A stretch of DNA of 64,000 bases. It comes from Candidatus Micropelagos thuwalensis. Lineage in GTDB: Bacteria > Pseudomonadota > Alphaproteobacteria > RS24. Under the pieces are notes generated by a model. It had not been told where the DNA came from. It saw only the letters and a program-made list of their open reading frames with translations, and searched no databases. The DNA lies in assembly GCF_000469155.1 (NCBI RefSeq), contig NZ_AWXE01000005.1, forward strand, positions 80,119 through 144,118. The letters run 5' to 3'. Below, one piece after another: positions 47,625 to 56,092 of this stretch (positions are counted from its first letter, which is position 1; the number at the start of each line of letters is the position of its first letter). Position numbers and translations under genes: made by a program.

Positions 47625-49424
47625 ATGGCGCGAAATAAATCCATTCGCTATGGTGATTATATCCAAGCGATGAGCGTTGATAGCCATAAGATTCCTTATA
47701 TCGAATTAATGCCTGAACCATTATTTGACAGGCATGGTAACGAGTACCCTCAACCCGTACCCAAAATAAAAATGGGTGGCGGTGAAGTTGTAAAATTATT
47801 ACAACCTTACATCTCAACGAGGTTTATGGATCAAGCACGCGCGGTAGTTCCGCTTGCAGCCTACCTTGGATTATTTCAATACATAGTTCTACAAACCCCA
47901 GTGATTGATGCATCAATCATCGCAGGCGGATTATTAGCTGTGATGGTAGGACTGATGATGTTTATGGAGGGACTAAAACTTGGATTAATGCCTTTTGGTG
48001 AAGTAATCGGCAATAATTTACCGCGAAAACTTCACTTAGGCGGAGTTCTTTTTATAGCCTTTTTATTAGGAATTGGGGTTACATTCGCAGAGCCAGCAAT
48101 TGGTGCATTACAAGTTGCCGGTTCAATCGTTGACCCAGAAAAAGCACCGTATTTATTTACGCTTTTGAACGATAGAGCTGGAACAACGGTCTTGCTTGTT
48201 GGATTAGGGGTAGGTCTCGCCGCAGTACTTGGTACTGTTAGATTTTTACGAGGATGGAGCCTTAAACCTCTTATTTTCATAAGCCTAACACCTACATTAA
48301 TATTAAGTATAATCGCATTTTTTGATCCTGAACTAACTAAAATTGTTGGTTTAGCATGGGATTGTGGTGCAGTAACTACAGGGCCAGTTACTGTTCCCCT
48401 CGTTCTTGCGCTAGGAATTGGCGTGGCGTCCGCTGCTGGTAAAGGAGCGGATTCATCATTGTCTGGATTTGGGATTGTTACACTCGCATCTGTATTCCCA
48501 ATACTTGGCGTTTTGTTACTAAGCTTTTACACAGCATATACCGTTCCGCCGGATATAATAATTGCTAGAGCCGCAGAGATTAAAGCAGCAGCTGAAATGG
48601 CAAGCGCTCAACCTCAATGGTACGAACTAACCCCCTGGGCAGAAGTTATTCTTGGAGTAAGAGCAATCGTACCTTTAGTGATATTCTTAGGATTTGTTCT
48701 TTTCGTAATTCTTCGTGAGCGTATTAAAGAGTCTTCAATAATGAACTATGGTATTTTCTTGGCTGTAGCGGGAATGTGCATTTTTAATGTTGGACTAACA
48801 TACGGTCTTGCTAAATTAGGTGATCAATCTGGAGGATTAATTGCAGGAGCATTTAGTTCGGTAGATGCCATATCAGCAAGCCCCCTTTACAGTCTTTCAG
48901 TAGGTATAGGTATAGCCGCTCTATTTGCGTGGGTATTGGGTTTAGGGGCCACTCTTGCTGAACCAGCACTTAATGCCCTCGGTATGACGGTTCAAAATAT
49001 GACTAATGGTGCTTTCAAAAAATCAATGCTAATGGGTGCAGTTTCTGTTGGTGTTGCCACTGGAATTATGCTGGGGGTATTAAAGCTCATTTTCGATTTT
49101 CATATACTTTATATTTTGTTGCCTGGTTACGCTCTAGGTTTATTACTAACCATTCTTTCAACTGAAGAATTTGTCAACGTTGGTTGGGATTCGGCAGGTG
49201 TAACAACAGGGCCTGTAACTGTTCCGCTTGTGCTTGCTATGGGATTAGGATTTGGAAATGCATTGGGCTCCACCGAAGGATTTGGAATTTTAGCGGCTGC
49301 CTCAATTTGCCCAATCGTGGCAGTTTTGTCCTTAGGATTGTATGTCCAATATAGAGTGAAACGTGAAGAGCGTCTCGCAGAAATAGATATGAACCAGATG
49401 GAAGATACCTCCGGGAGTGTTTAA
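47625..49424 (+). CDS. Double DUF1538 membrane protein (UmpA-UmpB fusion type)
   Basis: 599 residues. A cytoplasmic N-terminal region of about 70 residues is followed by two homologous membrane halves. Each half has a (W)-D-x-x-x-V-TTGPVTVPLVLA signature, at about 245-262 and 521-538, and an AEPA loop (FAEPAIGAL, LAEPALNAL). This is the DUF1538 family; a two-component DUF1538 system has been described as a Na+(K+)/H+ antiporter, so cation transport is plausible. AGGAGGG precedes the ATG. The stop is directly followed by the ATG of the PII gene. The operon is visibly richer in A/T-ending codons than its neighbours. Confidence 0.9.
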   Translation: MARNKSIRYGDYIQAMSVDSHKIPYIELMPEPLFDRHGNEYPQPVPKIKMGGGEVVKLLQPYISTRFMDQARAVVPLAAYLGLFQYIVLQTPVIDASIIAGGLLAVMVGLMMFMEGLKLGLMPFGEVIGNNLPRKLHLGGVLFIAFLLGIGVTFAEPAIGALQVAGSIVDPEKAPYLFTLLNDRAGTTVLLVGLGVGLAAVLGTVRFLRGWSLKPLIFISLTPTLILSIIAFFDPELTKIVGLAWDCGAVTTGPVTVPLVLALGIGVASAAGKGADSSLSGFGIVTLASVFPILGVLLLSFYTAYTVPPDIIIARAAEIKAAAEMASAQPQWYELTPWAEVILGVRAIVPLVIFLGFVLFVILRERIKESSIMNYGIFLAVAGMCIFNVGLTYGLAKLGDQSGGLIAGAFSSVDAISASPLYSLSVGIGIAALFAWVLGLGATLAEPALNALGMTVQNMTNGAFKKSMLMGAVSVGVATGIMLGVLKLIFDFHILYILLPGYALGLLLTILSTEEFVNVGWDSAGVTTGPVTVPLVLAMGLGFGNALGSTEGFGILAAASICPIVAVLSLGLYVQYRVKREERLAEIDMNQMEDTSGSV

Positions 49425-49781
49425 ATGAAACGCAAACTAACTACATTAACTGATGCAACATTAATCACAGCTGTTGTACAAACTGGCTATGGTGAAGTAG
49501 TTACTGATGCTTTACTTGAAGTTGGCATTCAAGGTGCTTCAGTTCATTCAGCTATGGGAACAGGTATCCGTGAACGTCTTGGAGCTTTAGGTGTGGCTGT
49601 TGATGCAGAGAGAGACATTGTTACAGTCATAGTGTCAAGTGATGAGGTTGATCGATTGTTCGAACGCGTTTACTTGGCAGCTAAATTAGACACACCTGGA
49701 ATGGGTTTTATGTATGCAACCCCTCTAGTTCAAGCGGCAACATATGTACCTCCAACTATATTAAAAAGATTTGAAAGCTAA
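49425..49781 (+). CDS. PII-family regulator
   Basis: 118 residues. GTGIRERLGALGVAVDAERD and AAKLDTPGMGFMYATPLVQA are the beta-strand and C-loop blocks of the PII superfamily; the canonical glnB/glnK N terminus is absent. PII proteins bind ATP/ADP and often 2-oxoglutarate and bind directly to channels or enzymes. With no base between it and the membrane gene, it very probably gates that transporter. Confidence 0.88.
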   Translation: MKRKLTTLTDATLITAVVQTGYGEVVTDALLEVGIQGASVHSAMGTGIRERLGALGVAVDAERDIVTVIVSSDEVDRLFERVYLAAKLDTPGMGFMYATPLVQAATYVPPTILKRFES

Positions 49782-49783
49782 AA

Positions 49784-50179
49784 ATGAGTAAAAAGTATTT
49801 TCAAGCATATACATTAGACGAACGAGTGGAGTTTGTTGACTACACTTGGTTAATTAGTGGTATCGTATATGAGGGTGGTGCGGACAAACTTTTGGAAGAA
49901 CTTAGGTTACGCGGAATAAATGAATGTTATTTTTATAACGTTGCCGGCAATCCAATTGGAAAAAAGACAGTTGCAGGTGTTGCGGACTCTTTTGATGTAG
50001 AAACCTTTCATGTAGTTGTAGCTGCGGACCAAGCAGATAATATTTTCGATTTTATATATGAATTTTGCGAAATGTCCGAACCCAATAAAGGCATTATTTA
50101 TATGAACAAATTATCCAGATCGACGGTAAATTTACTTTCTAGTTTCGACCAAGGGTCTCAAAGTGAGCTAACAGCTTAA
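49784..50179 (+). CDS. Second, divergent PII-like protein
   Basis: 131 residues, 2 bases after the first PII gene. SGIVYEGGADKLLEELRLRGI aligns to strand 1-helix 1 of PII-like folds, NPIGKKTVAGVADSFDVETF occupies the T-loop position and NKGIIYMNKL ends as a PII C-loop. It may form hetero-oligomers with the first protein or bind a different nucleotide. I assign it by fold pattern and context only. Confidence 0.75.
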   Translation: MSKKYFQAYTLDERVEFVDYTWLISGIVYEGGADKLLEELRLRGINECYFYNVAGNPIGKKTVAGVADSFDVETFHVVVAADQADNIFDFIYEFCEMSEPNKGIIYMNKLSRSTVNLLSSFDQGSQSELTA

Positions 50180-50194
50180 AGAGTAGGTAAAGAT

Positions 50195-50974
50195 ATGAAT
50201 GACAGTAAATCCAAAAAAATTGCTAGTGAAAAAAAAGTAACTGATAAAGCTAGTCTAAACCAAATTATAGAAAATAAACGTCTAATTTTTGAGCTTGAGG
50301 CAATTGTTACAGATAACTTTGCTAAATCAATGCTTGCATTGGCTGATGTTGAAGAAAATAGGGCACTTCTTCTTCGTAATTTTACTTCTTCTTTCATGGG
50401 AAACCGGTCTTTGGCTCTTGATAACGAAGAAGACCTGCACCGTAACCGTATATTAATGATAGATGCGTTAAAACCTGAAAATGATATCCAAGAAGATTTT
50501 AAGGGTACATTAACGAATTCTACCAGTCTTGACCAAATTGAATATCGTATTGCTATCAATGAAACACTCTCAAAAATCACTGAGAGACTTTCAACCGTTA
50601 ATTCAACACTCAAAGACATAAACGAACTCATTATGAATTCAAATGAAAACGTAGTTTCAAACGTTGATGATATGATTTCTGAAAATGCAGCCTGGATTGA
50701 CGGACAATTAGAAAAAATGAAAAAAAGTGCGACAGAAAAAAATAATGTTACTACAGCTCAATCCAACTCTACGAGGATAGTCAAATTAAAAGATAAGTCG
50801 AAGTCCCACAGTGAAAAAATTAAATATTTTCTTAATCAAGTCGAGAAAGAGACATCAGAAATTTTAGATATTGGGTCTGAAATTGCTGACAGGAAGTCCC
50901 GTATTATGGCTGCAAGGGAAAAGGTTGCAGCTAACCAAAAACGGTCGGCAGAATTTCTCAAGAAAAGAAAGTAA
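50195..50974 (+). CDS. Coiled-coil protein of unknown function
   Basis: 259 residues, mostly charged helices without a signal peptide or membrane segment. Heptad-like stretches: IAINETLSKITERLSTVNSTL, then a C-terminal helix DRKSRIMAAREKVAANQKRS. It starts with MNDSKSKKIASEKK and ends in a Lys-rich tail. No family recognised. AT-rich codon use and a 15-base gap tie it to the DUF1538-PII-PII operon, and a hairpin terminator follows. Confidence 0.75.
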   Translation: MNDSKSKKIASEKKVTDKASLNQIIENKRLIFELEAIVTDNFAKSMLALADVEENRALLLRNFTSSFMGNRSLALDNEEDLHRNRILMIDALKPENDIQEDFKGTLTNSTSLDQIEYRIAINETLSKITERLSTVNSTLKDINELIMNSNENVVSNVDDMISENAAWIDGQLEKMKKSATEKNNVTTAQSNSTRIVKLKDKSKSHSEKIKYFLNQVEKETSEILDIGSEIADRKSRIMAAREKVAANQKRSAEFLKKRK

Positions 50975-51019
50975 ATTTTTATAGTTTGAATACTTAACAT
51001 TTATATTTTTTATAATATG

Positions 51020-51042
51020 AACTCCGTCATCATGGCGGAGTT
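51020..51042 (+). terminator. Hairpin terminator after the DUF1538-PII operon
   Basis: AACTCCGTC pairs with GGCGGAGTT (one G-T pair) around loop ATCAT, followed by TATTATTTAATTTTAT. It lies 46 bases after the coiled-coil gene and closes the operon. Confidence 0.7.
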
Positions 51043-51162
51043 TATTATTTAATTTTATATTTTTGTTTTTGAAAATTTTATTTTGCTAGTTATCTGCTCA
51101 AGTTTGTCTTGTAAAATGAAACCAAATGTTCAAATCTAATAAGAAATTATTATAAGAGGGAT

Positions 51163-52101
51163 ATGATGGCTTATATTCAAGCAAGTAAAAATAGTTTTAA
51201 AAAACAATCTACTGCAGAGCAGGTCACGGAGGGTGTTGACCTTTCTGGTAAAATAATACTCGTAACAGGCGTCGCCTCAGGTCTCGGTAAAGAAGCAATG
51301 CGCGTTTTAGCTCTGCGCGGCGCTCATGTTCTTGGGTTAGACCGAACGATGGAGTCAGCACAGTTAGCCTGCCTAGAAGTTAACGGCACAACGACACCTT
51401 TTGAATGTGATTTGGCGGATCCAAATTCAATTATTGCATGTACAGATAGAATTAAAGCGCAGTTTCAATCACTGGATGTCATTCTGACAAATGCTGGCAT
51501 CATGACCCCACCTTATAAAGTCGTTGACAAGTATAAAGAGCCGCTGGAAATTCAATTTGCGGTTAATTTTCTCGGCCATTTTATTTTAATCAACCGCCTC
51601 ATGCCTCTTGTCGAAGCTGCACCTGCAGGTAGACTTGCACTTGTCGCCTCCGAAGGCTATGCCACCGCACCGCGCAAAACAGGCATTGCCTTTGAAGATT
51701 TAAGCTTCAGTAGCGGATATGATGCTCTGACAGCCTACGGACATTCTAAACTTGCAGTAATGTTAATAAGTCAGGAATACTCACGCCGTCTGGAAGGCAC
51801 AAACATCACGTCTAATTCCATCCACCCCGGTGTGATTAGAACGAATCTCGCCAGCGATACTGAAAGTTTTAAAGTGAAATTGATTTCCATGTTTGCCGGC
51901 CCGTTTACGCGCACTATTCCGCAAGGGGCAGCGACACATTGTTTTGTTGCCGCACATCCTTCCCTTGAAGGCGTGAGCGGTCAGCATTTTGCCGACAGTA
52001 ACCCGAAAGAGCCTAAGGATCACCCGCTAGTTAAAGATGTAGAGCTTGCCGGAAGGCTTTGGGACAAGGCCATAGAACTTGCTGACGGGTATCTTATTTA
52101 A
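51163..52101 (+). CDS. Short-chain dehydrogenase/reductase
   Basis: 312 residues. TGVASGLGKEA is the NAD(P)-binding loop, LTNAGIM the NAG motif and the catalytic pair is YGHSK (Tyr-x3-Lys). Size and order fit the retinol dehydrogenase-like SDRs, which act on hydroxyl/keto groups of lipids. Two adjacent ATGs (51163, 51166) share AAGAGGG upstream. The gene faces the FMN monooxygenase gene. Confidence 0.9.
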   Translation: MMAYIQASKNSFKKQSTAEQVTEGVDLSGKIILVTGVASGLGKEAMRVLALRGAHVLGLDRTMESAQLACLEVNGTTTPFECDLADPNSIIACTDRIKAQFQSLDVILTNAGIMTPPYKVVDKYKEPLEIQFAVNFLGHFILINRLMPLVEAAPAGRLALVASEGYATAPRKTGIAFEDLSFSSGYDALTAYGHSKLAVMLISQEYSRRLEGTNITSNSIHPGVIRTNLASDTESFKVKLISMFAGPFTRTIPQGAATHCFVAAHPSLEGVSGQHFADSNPKEPKDHPLVKDVELAGRLWDKAIELADGYLI

Positions 52102-52125
52102 GAAACCCGTCAAAATTCTTTATAC

Positions 52126-53472
52126 CTATTTTTGGCGGTAGGAACTAAAGCCGAGATTACCCCTTAGGGTCGGTCCGGCATAGTCGTCATGGTAAATACC
52201 GCGTCTTTGCAGTTCTGGCACAACATAGCGGGAGAATTCTTCATAAGCCCCAGGAGTATGAGAGGCAAACAACACAAATCCATCCGCTGCACCTTCTATA
52301 AACCATTTCTCCAGTTCATCGGCGACGTACTTTGGATCTCCGACAATATGAGGTGCTTCATGCACAGTGCCGCGACCACTGTGATCTACAAAATCCTTCA
52401 GTGTCGGATTGGACTTCCCGCTCAGACGGACAACCTTGTCGAGAATACCGCGCAAACCATTAATGCTACCCAATTCTTCATCCGTGAAAGGTTCATCATA
52501 ATCCTTAGTTGCAAAGTCAAAATTCAAAACTTCAGAAAGAAGCGTTAACCCATCTATTGGCTTGGCAAGATTATTCACATAGGCATATTTATCTTCAGCA
52601 ATCGCTTGCGTTTCGCCCGTGGTGACATAAACCGCTGGACAAATCGCAATCGTATCGGGGTCACGCCCCTGTTGCGACGCTTCTTCGCGCATCTCATTGC
52701 GCACCTGAACACCCCGCTCTACATTATTCTGGATGGTGAAAATCACCTCTCCCCATTCACAGGCAAATTGGCGCCCACGCCCACTTTGCCCTGCCTGAAC
52801 AATCACTGGATGACCTTGAGGTGACGGTGGAACTGTGAATGTACCTCTGGTTTGAAACCATTCACCCTGAAAATCATAGGATCGCACTTTTTCCGGATCG
52901 GCAAAAACACCATTTTCTTTATCGAACAGAATAGCATCAGAGTCCCATGCACCCCACATGTCGATGATATTTGTCATTAACTCATCTGCGCGATCATAGC
53001 GTCTATCGTGCTCAATTGTGCCAGCAGCCCCCATATTGAAAGCCTCTGAGTCATTAAGTGAGGTCACTACATTCCAGCCGGCTCGCCCGCCGGTCATATG
53101 ATCCAGTGTCATCATGGTTCGTGCAATGTGGAAAGCATTATAATATGTGGTGGAAATAGTTGCCGCGAGGCCGAGATTTTTAGTCGACATTGCCATGGTT
53201 GCCAAAATCGGCACAGGATCCATTTTTACCACTCGTATACCATTTTTAACGGCCTCTTTGTGATCTGCTCCATAAATGTCCGGCAAAGCAAGCCTGTCAT
53301 CAAAAAAACCCAGATGAAACTTGCCGTCCTCTAAGGCCCGTGCAATGCGCTGATAATAATCAGGTGTCAGAAAATCTCCGGCAGACTGGTGGTGACGCCA
53401 GGAAGCGGGATAGTTTGAACAGTTTTGAGCTTGCATAAAGCCCACCATGATTATTTTACGATTATTGGCCAA
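52126..53472 (-). CDS. FMN-dependent monooxygenase of the NtaA/SnaA/DszA family
   Basis: 448 residues, luciferase-like TIM barrel. IIMVGFMQAQNCSNYPASWR, KFHLGFFDDRLALPDIYG, MTGGRAGWNVVTSLND and PVIVQAGQSGRGRQFACEW are hallmark blocks. These enzymes use FMNH2 supplied by a reductase, to open or oxidise sulphur, nitrogen or ring compounds. Starts at TTG 53472 with GGGAGG 5 bases upstream. No flavin reductase gene is adjacent. Confidence 0.92.
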   Translation of the reverse strand: MANNRKIIMVGFMQAQNCSNYPASWRHHQSAGDFLTPDYYQRIARALEDGKFHLGFFDDRLALPDIYGADHKEAVKNGIRVVKMDPVPILATMAMSTKNLGLAATISTTYYNAFHIARTMMTLDHMTGGRAGWNVVTSLNDSEAFNMGAAGTIEHDRRYDRADELMTNIIDMWGAWDSDAILFDKENGVFADPEKVRSYDFQGEWFQTRGTFTVPPSPQGHPVIVQAGQSGRGRQFACEWGEVIFTIQNNVERGVQVRNEMREEASQQGRDPDTIAICPAVYVTTGETQAIAEDKYAYVNNLAKPIDGLTLLSEVLNFDFATKDYDEPFTDEELGSINGLRGILDKVVRLSGKSNPTLKDFVDHSGRGTVHEAPHIVGDPKYVADELEKWFIEGAADGFVLFASHTPGAYEEFSRYVVPELQRRGIYHDDYAGPTLRGNLGFSSYRQK

Positions 53473-53784
53473 GTTGACCTCCCTTTAACAAGCTATTTAT
53501 TAGTCCATACTATTAAAATGTCGTATCATATTATTCTAATCCATGCAAACCGCATGGGACGAAAAGCCTTCAAAAGGAAAATAATAAAAGCATATTAGTG
53601 TTGATTAAATTGGAACGTGATGTATTGACAGGCCAAGATTGAATTTCCCGTTGAAACTTAAAATCCGGCAAGGCTCAAACATCCCAAGCGACATAAGCAT
53701 TGGCAACATCTGAGTATGTATGCTTTTGTATTGACTAATTGAACTTTCCTTAGGCAAGATTATTCTGTTAAAAAGGGGGAAAAT
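53473..53784 (+). other. Intergenic region between divergent monooxygenase and methyltransferase genes
   Basis: 312 bases, AT-rich. A -35-like TTGACT near 53731 and -10-like TATTCT near 53762 could drive the methyltransferase gene, which has AAGGGGG before its ATG. A leftward ORF from 53850 to 53605 is open but has no protein character. I see no RNA gene. Confidence 0.5.
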
Positions 53785-54681
53785 ATGGAAGATGGAAGTC
53801 CTAGCCAAACGGCGCTGATGGTGGCTATATTGCGCGCACATCATTGTCATTTTGCACCGGAACCTAAAATCCTACAGGACACTACTGCCCTACCTCTAAG
53901 CGGCATGTCTGACTTGGACGCTGTTAAAGACTATAAAAATAGTGTCATAGAATTTTTCTCAGGTCTCAGCAGTCGGGAAACAGCTGAAAGCTTTGTCCAG
54001 CAAATCACTGACTCGGTTTGCATGCGCTCACGTCTTGTTGAAGAACGCCTCACAAAAGCACGCACGCAGGGGCTAGAACAACTCGTAATTCTGGGCGCGG
54101 GTTTGGATTCGACGGCTTACCGCTGTACCGACCAACTTGATGGCTTGCCAGTATTTGAAATTGACCACCCCGCGACACAGCACTGGAAAAAAACCAGACT
54201 AACGGAATGTAATATTAACCTGCCAGATAATTTAAAATTCGTAGGCTTCGACTTTGAAAACCAGACCCTTGCAGAGGCGCTTGAGGCTGGCGGAGTGCGC
54301 TCTAATGCCGTCACCATTTTCACATGGCTCGGTGTGCAAATGTATCTAACACCCGCAACCGTTCAAGCAACTCTCGCCGTATTAGGGAAGTTCCCGCCAG
54401 GTAGTCAGTTGATCATGGATTTTGCCATGCCTGATGCCACCCACCCCGATGAACAACTTCAAGACCCCGTCGGCGAGTTGAACCGCGTGGTATCAGAAAT
54501 GGGAGAACCTTTTGAAAGTACCTACACAGAGCAAGAATTGGAAACATGTCTAAAAGAAGCCGGCTTCTCAGATGTATCTTTTTACACAGCAGGGCGAATT
54601 CTTGACTCTTTTCTGGACGGAAATCGGGATATCTGCAGCGTTCCAGACGAGGCTTGCTTTCTTTTAGCAGCGACAATCTAA
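53785..54681 (+). CDS. SAM-dependent methyltransferase (leucine carboxyl methyltransferase-like)
   Basis: 298 residues. VILGAGLDSTAYR is the SAM-binding loop typical of the LCMT/PPM1-related class, with VFEIDHPATQHWKK and NAVTIFTWLGVQMYL as following motifs. Bacterial members methylate carboxylates or small metabolites; targets are mostly unknown. Opposite to the FMN monooxygenase gene. Confidence 0.87.
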   Translation: MEDGSPSQTALMVAILRAHHCHFAPEPKILQDTTALPLSGMSDLDAVKDYKNSVIEFFSGLSSRETAESFVQQITDSVCMRSRLVEERLTKARTQGLEQLVILGAGLDSTAYRCTDQLDGLPVFEIDHPATQHWKKTRLTECNINLPDNLKFVGFDFENQTLAEALEAGGVRSNAVTIFTWLGVQMYLTPATVQATLAVLGKFPPGSQLIMDFAMPDATHPDEQLQDPVGELNRVVSEMGEPFESTYTEQELETCLKEAGFSDVSFYTAGRILDSFLDGNRDICSVPDEACFLLAATI

Positions 54682-54833
54682 TAAAAATCTAATCGGCGGT
54701 AGAGACGATTGTTTTATGCGCTGCCTCTCAAAAAAACGATAATAAGTGCGACCAAATGCAACACATTTGGCTGTTTATATAAATTTTTTGTCTGATACTT
54801 GTACGCCATCAATAGAACAAATGGCTAATAATT

Positions 54834-55967
54834 ATGAACACAAGATTATTTCTCCTTCGCGCTTTTTCCATCATAACTCTCATCGTCTTAATCTTGCCGC
54901 CCGCTTTTGCCGGAGGTATTGAAAAGTCTCGTAACCCTGTTGATACCGCAACTACGCATCATCACGTCGCTCATCATCATCACGTCACTCATCATGCTTC
55001 CCATAGTGCCCCGATTGGCGTGATGGGCGATCATATGCTTGTTGCGGGGGAATGGATGTTTTCCCTGCGGCAGATGCGGATGGAAATGAGTGGTAATAAA
55101 ATTGGCTCTGATAATGCCAGCGACGCTGAAATTCTAAATATCCCGAACACAAATGCCATGATGCCACCAAATTTGCGGGTTGTGCCGCAACATATGGAAA
55201 TGGATATGACGATGCTTGGGGTTATGTATGCGCCAAACACTGACCTAACCCTCATGGCGATGGCCGAATATGTGCAAAAAACTATGCGCCTGACAACTTA
55301 TGATATGATGGGTATGCGCTTAGGTGATTTTGAAACCAAATCTGAAGGATTGGGGGACTTAACCATAACAGCACTCATCAGAGGTCAGAAAACAACAACA
55401 TTGCAAATTCATTATGCGCTAGGGCTTAGCCTGCCAACAGGTAATATTAATGAGGAAGATACACTTCTCACCCCCATGAACACGCGCATTGTGGCAAGAC
55501 TGCCTTACGCTATGCAAACCGGTTCAGGAAGTTACGATTTGAAACCGGCTCTCACTTTTAATAAGCATAATGAAAATTATAATTTTGGGGGGCAGATTTC
55601 TGCCGTGATTAGACTTAATGATAATGATGCCGATTATCGCCAAGGGAATATGTTTTCAGTTCAAAGCTGGGTTTCAAAAAGCCTCTCCCCGTCTGTCAGC
55701 ACTTCACTGCGGCTAAAAGGCACCAGTGAAGAAAAAATTGAAGGTCGTGATGCCCTTATTAACAAGCCAGTACAATCCGCGAACCCGAACTTTTATGGTG
55801 GTGAAAGATTGAATCTCGGCATAGGGCTTAACCTTTCACCCCAATCCGGGTTATTAGCCGAAAAAGGGCTAAATTTCGAAATAATTGGGCCGATTTATGA
55901 AAATTTGAACGGGCCTCAGATGTCACAAGATTGGTCATTGACTGTCGGGTTTAAAACCAATTTATAA
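54834..55967 (+). CDS. Outer-membrane beta-barrel with His-rich N terminus
   Basis: 377 residues. Signal peptide about 1-27 (ends AFA), then a cluster of 13 His within about 22 residues (HHHVAHHHH, HHASHSA). Next come GVMGDHMLVAGEWMFSLRQM, Met-rich strands (MRMEMSG, MEMDMTMLGVMYAP) and repeated amphipathic beta strands ending in an aromatic/hydrophobic tail. The pattern resembles the transporter/phenol-degradation MetA-type outer-membrane proteins often near copper genes. Metal binding is inferred from His/Met content. Confidence 0.75.
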   Translation: MNTRLFLLRAFSIITLIVLILPPAFAGGIEKSRNPVDTATTHHHVAHHHHVTHHASHSAPIGVMGDHMLVAGEWMFSLRQMRMEMSGNKIGSDNASDAEILNIPNTNAMMPPNLRVVPQHMEMDMTMLGVMYAPNTDLTLMAMAEYVQKTMRLTTYDMMGMRLGDFETKSEGLGDLTITALIRGQKTTTLQIHYALGLSLPTGNINEEDTLLTPMNTRIVARLPYAMQTGSGSYDLKPALTFNKHNENYNFGGQISAVIRLNDNDADYRQGNMFSVQSWVSKSLSPSVSTSLRLKGTSEEKIEGRDALINKPVQSANPNFYGGERLNLGIGLNLSPQSGLLAEKGLNFEIIGPIYENLNGPQMSQDWSLTVGFKTNL

Positions 55968-56092
55968 AGCTATTTTAAATCATAATTTCTAACCCCTCGA
56001 CTCATCGAAGTTGTTGAAATAGGTGGCATTTTGAAATTTAACTAATTATAAGAATTTAATCTTAATTTGGCGAGTTTGAGGAGTTTGTAAAG

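Noticed and set aside
50176..50631. 151-codon leftward ORF
   Set aside because: Shadow of the coiled-coil gene; Ser/Arg/Leu-rich translation typical of antisense.
53605..53850. 81-codon leftward ORF before the methyltransferase gene
   Set aside because: No motif, poor composition and overlap with the methyltransferase start.
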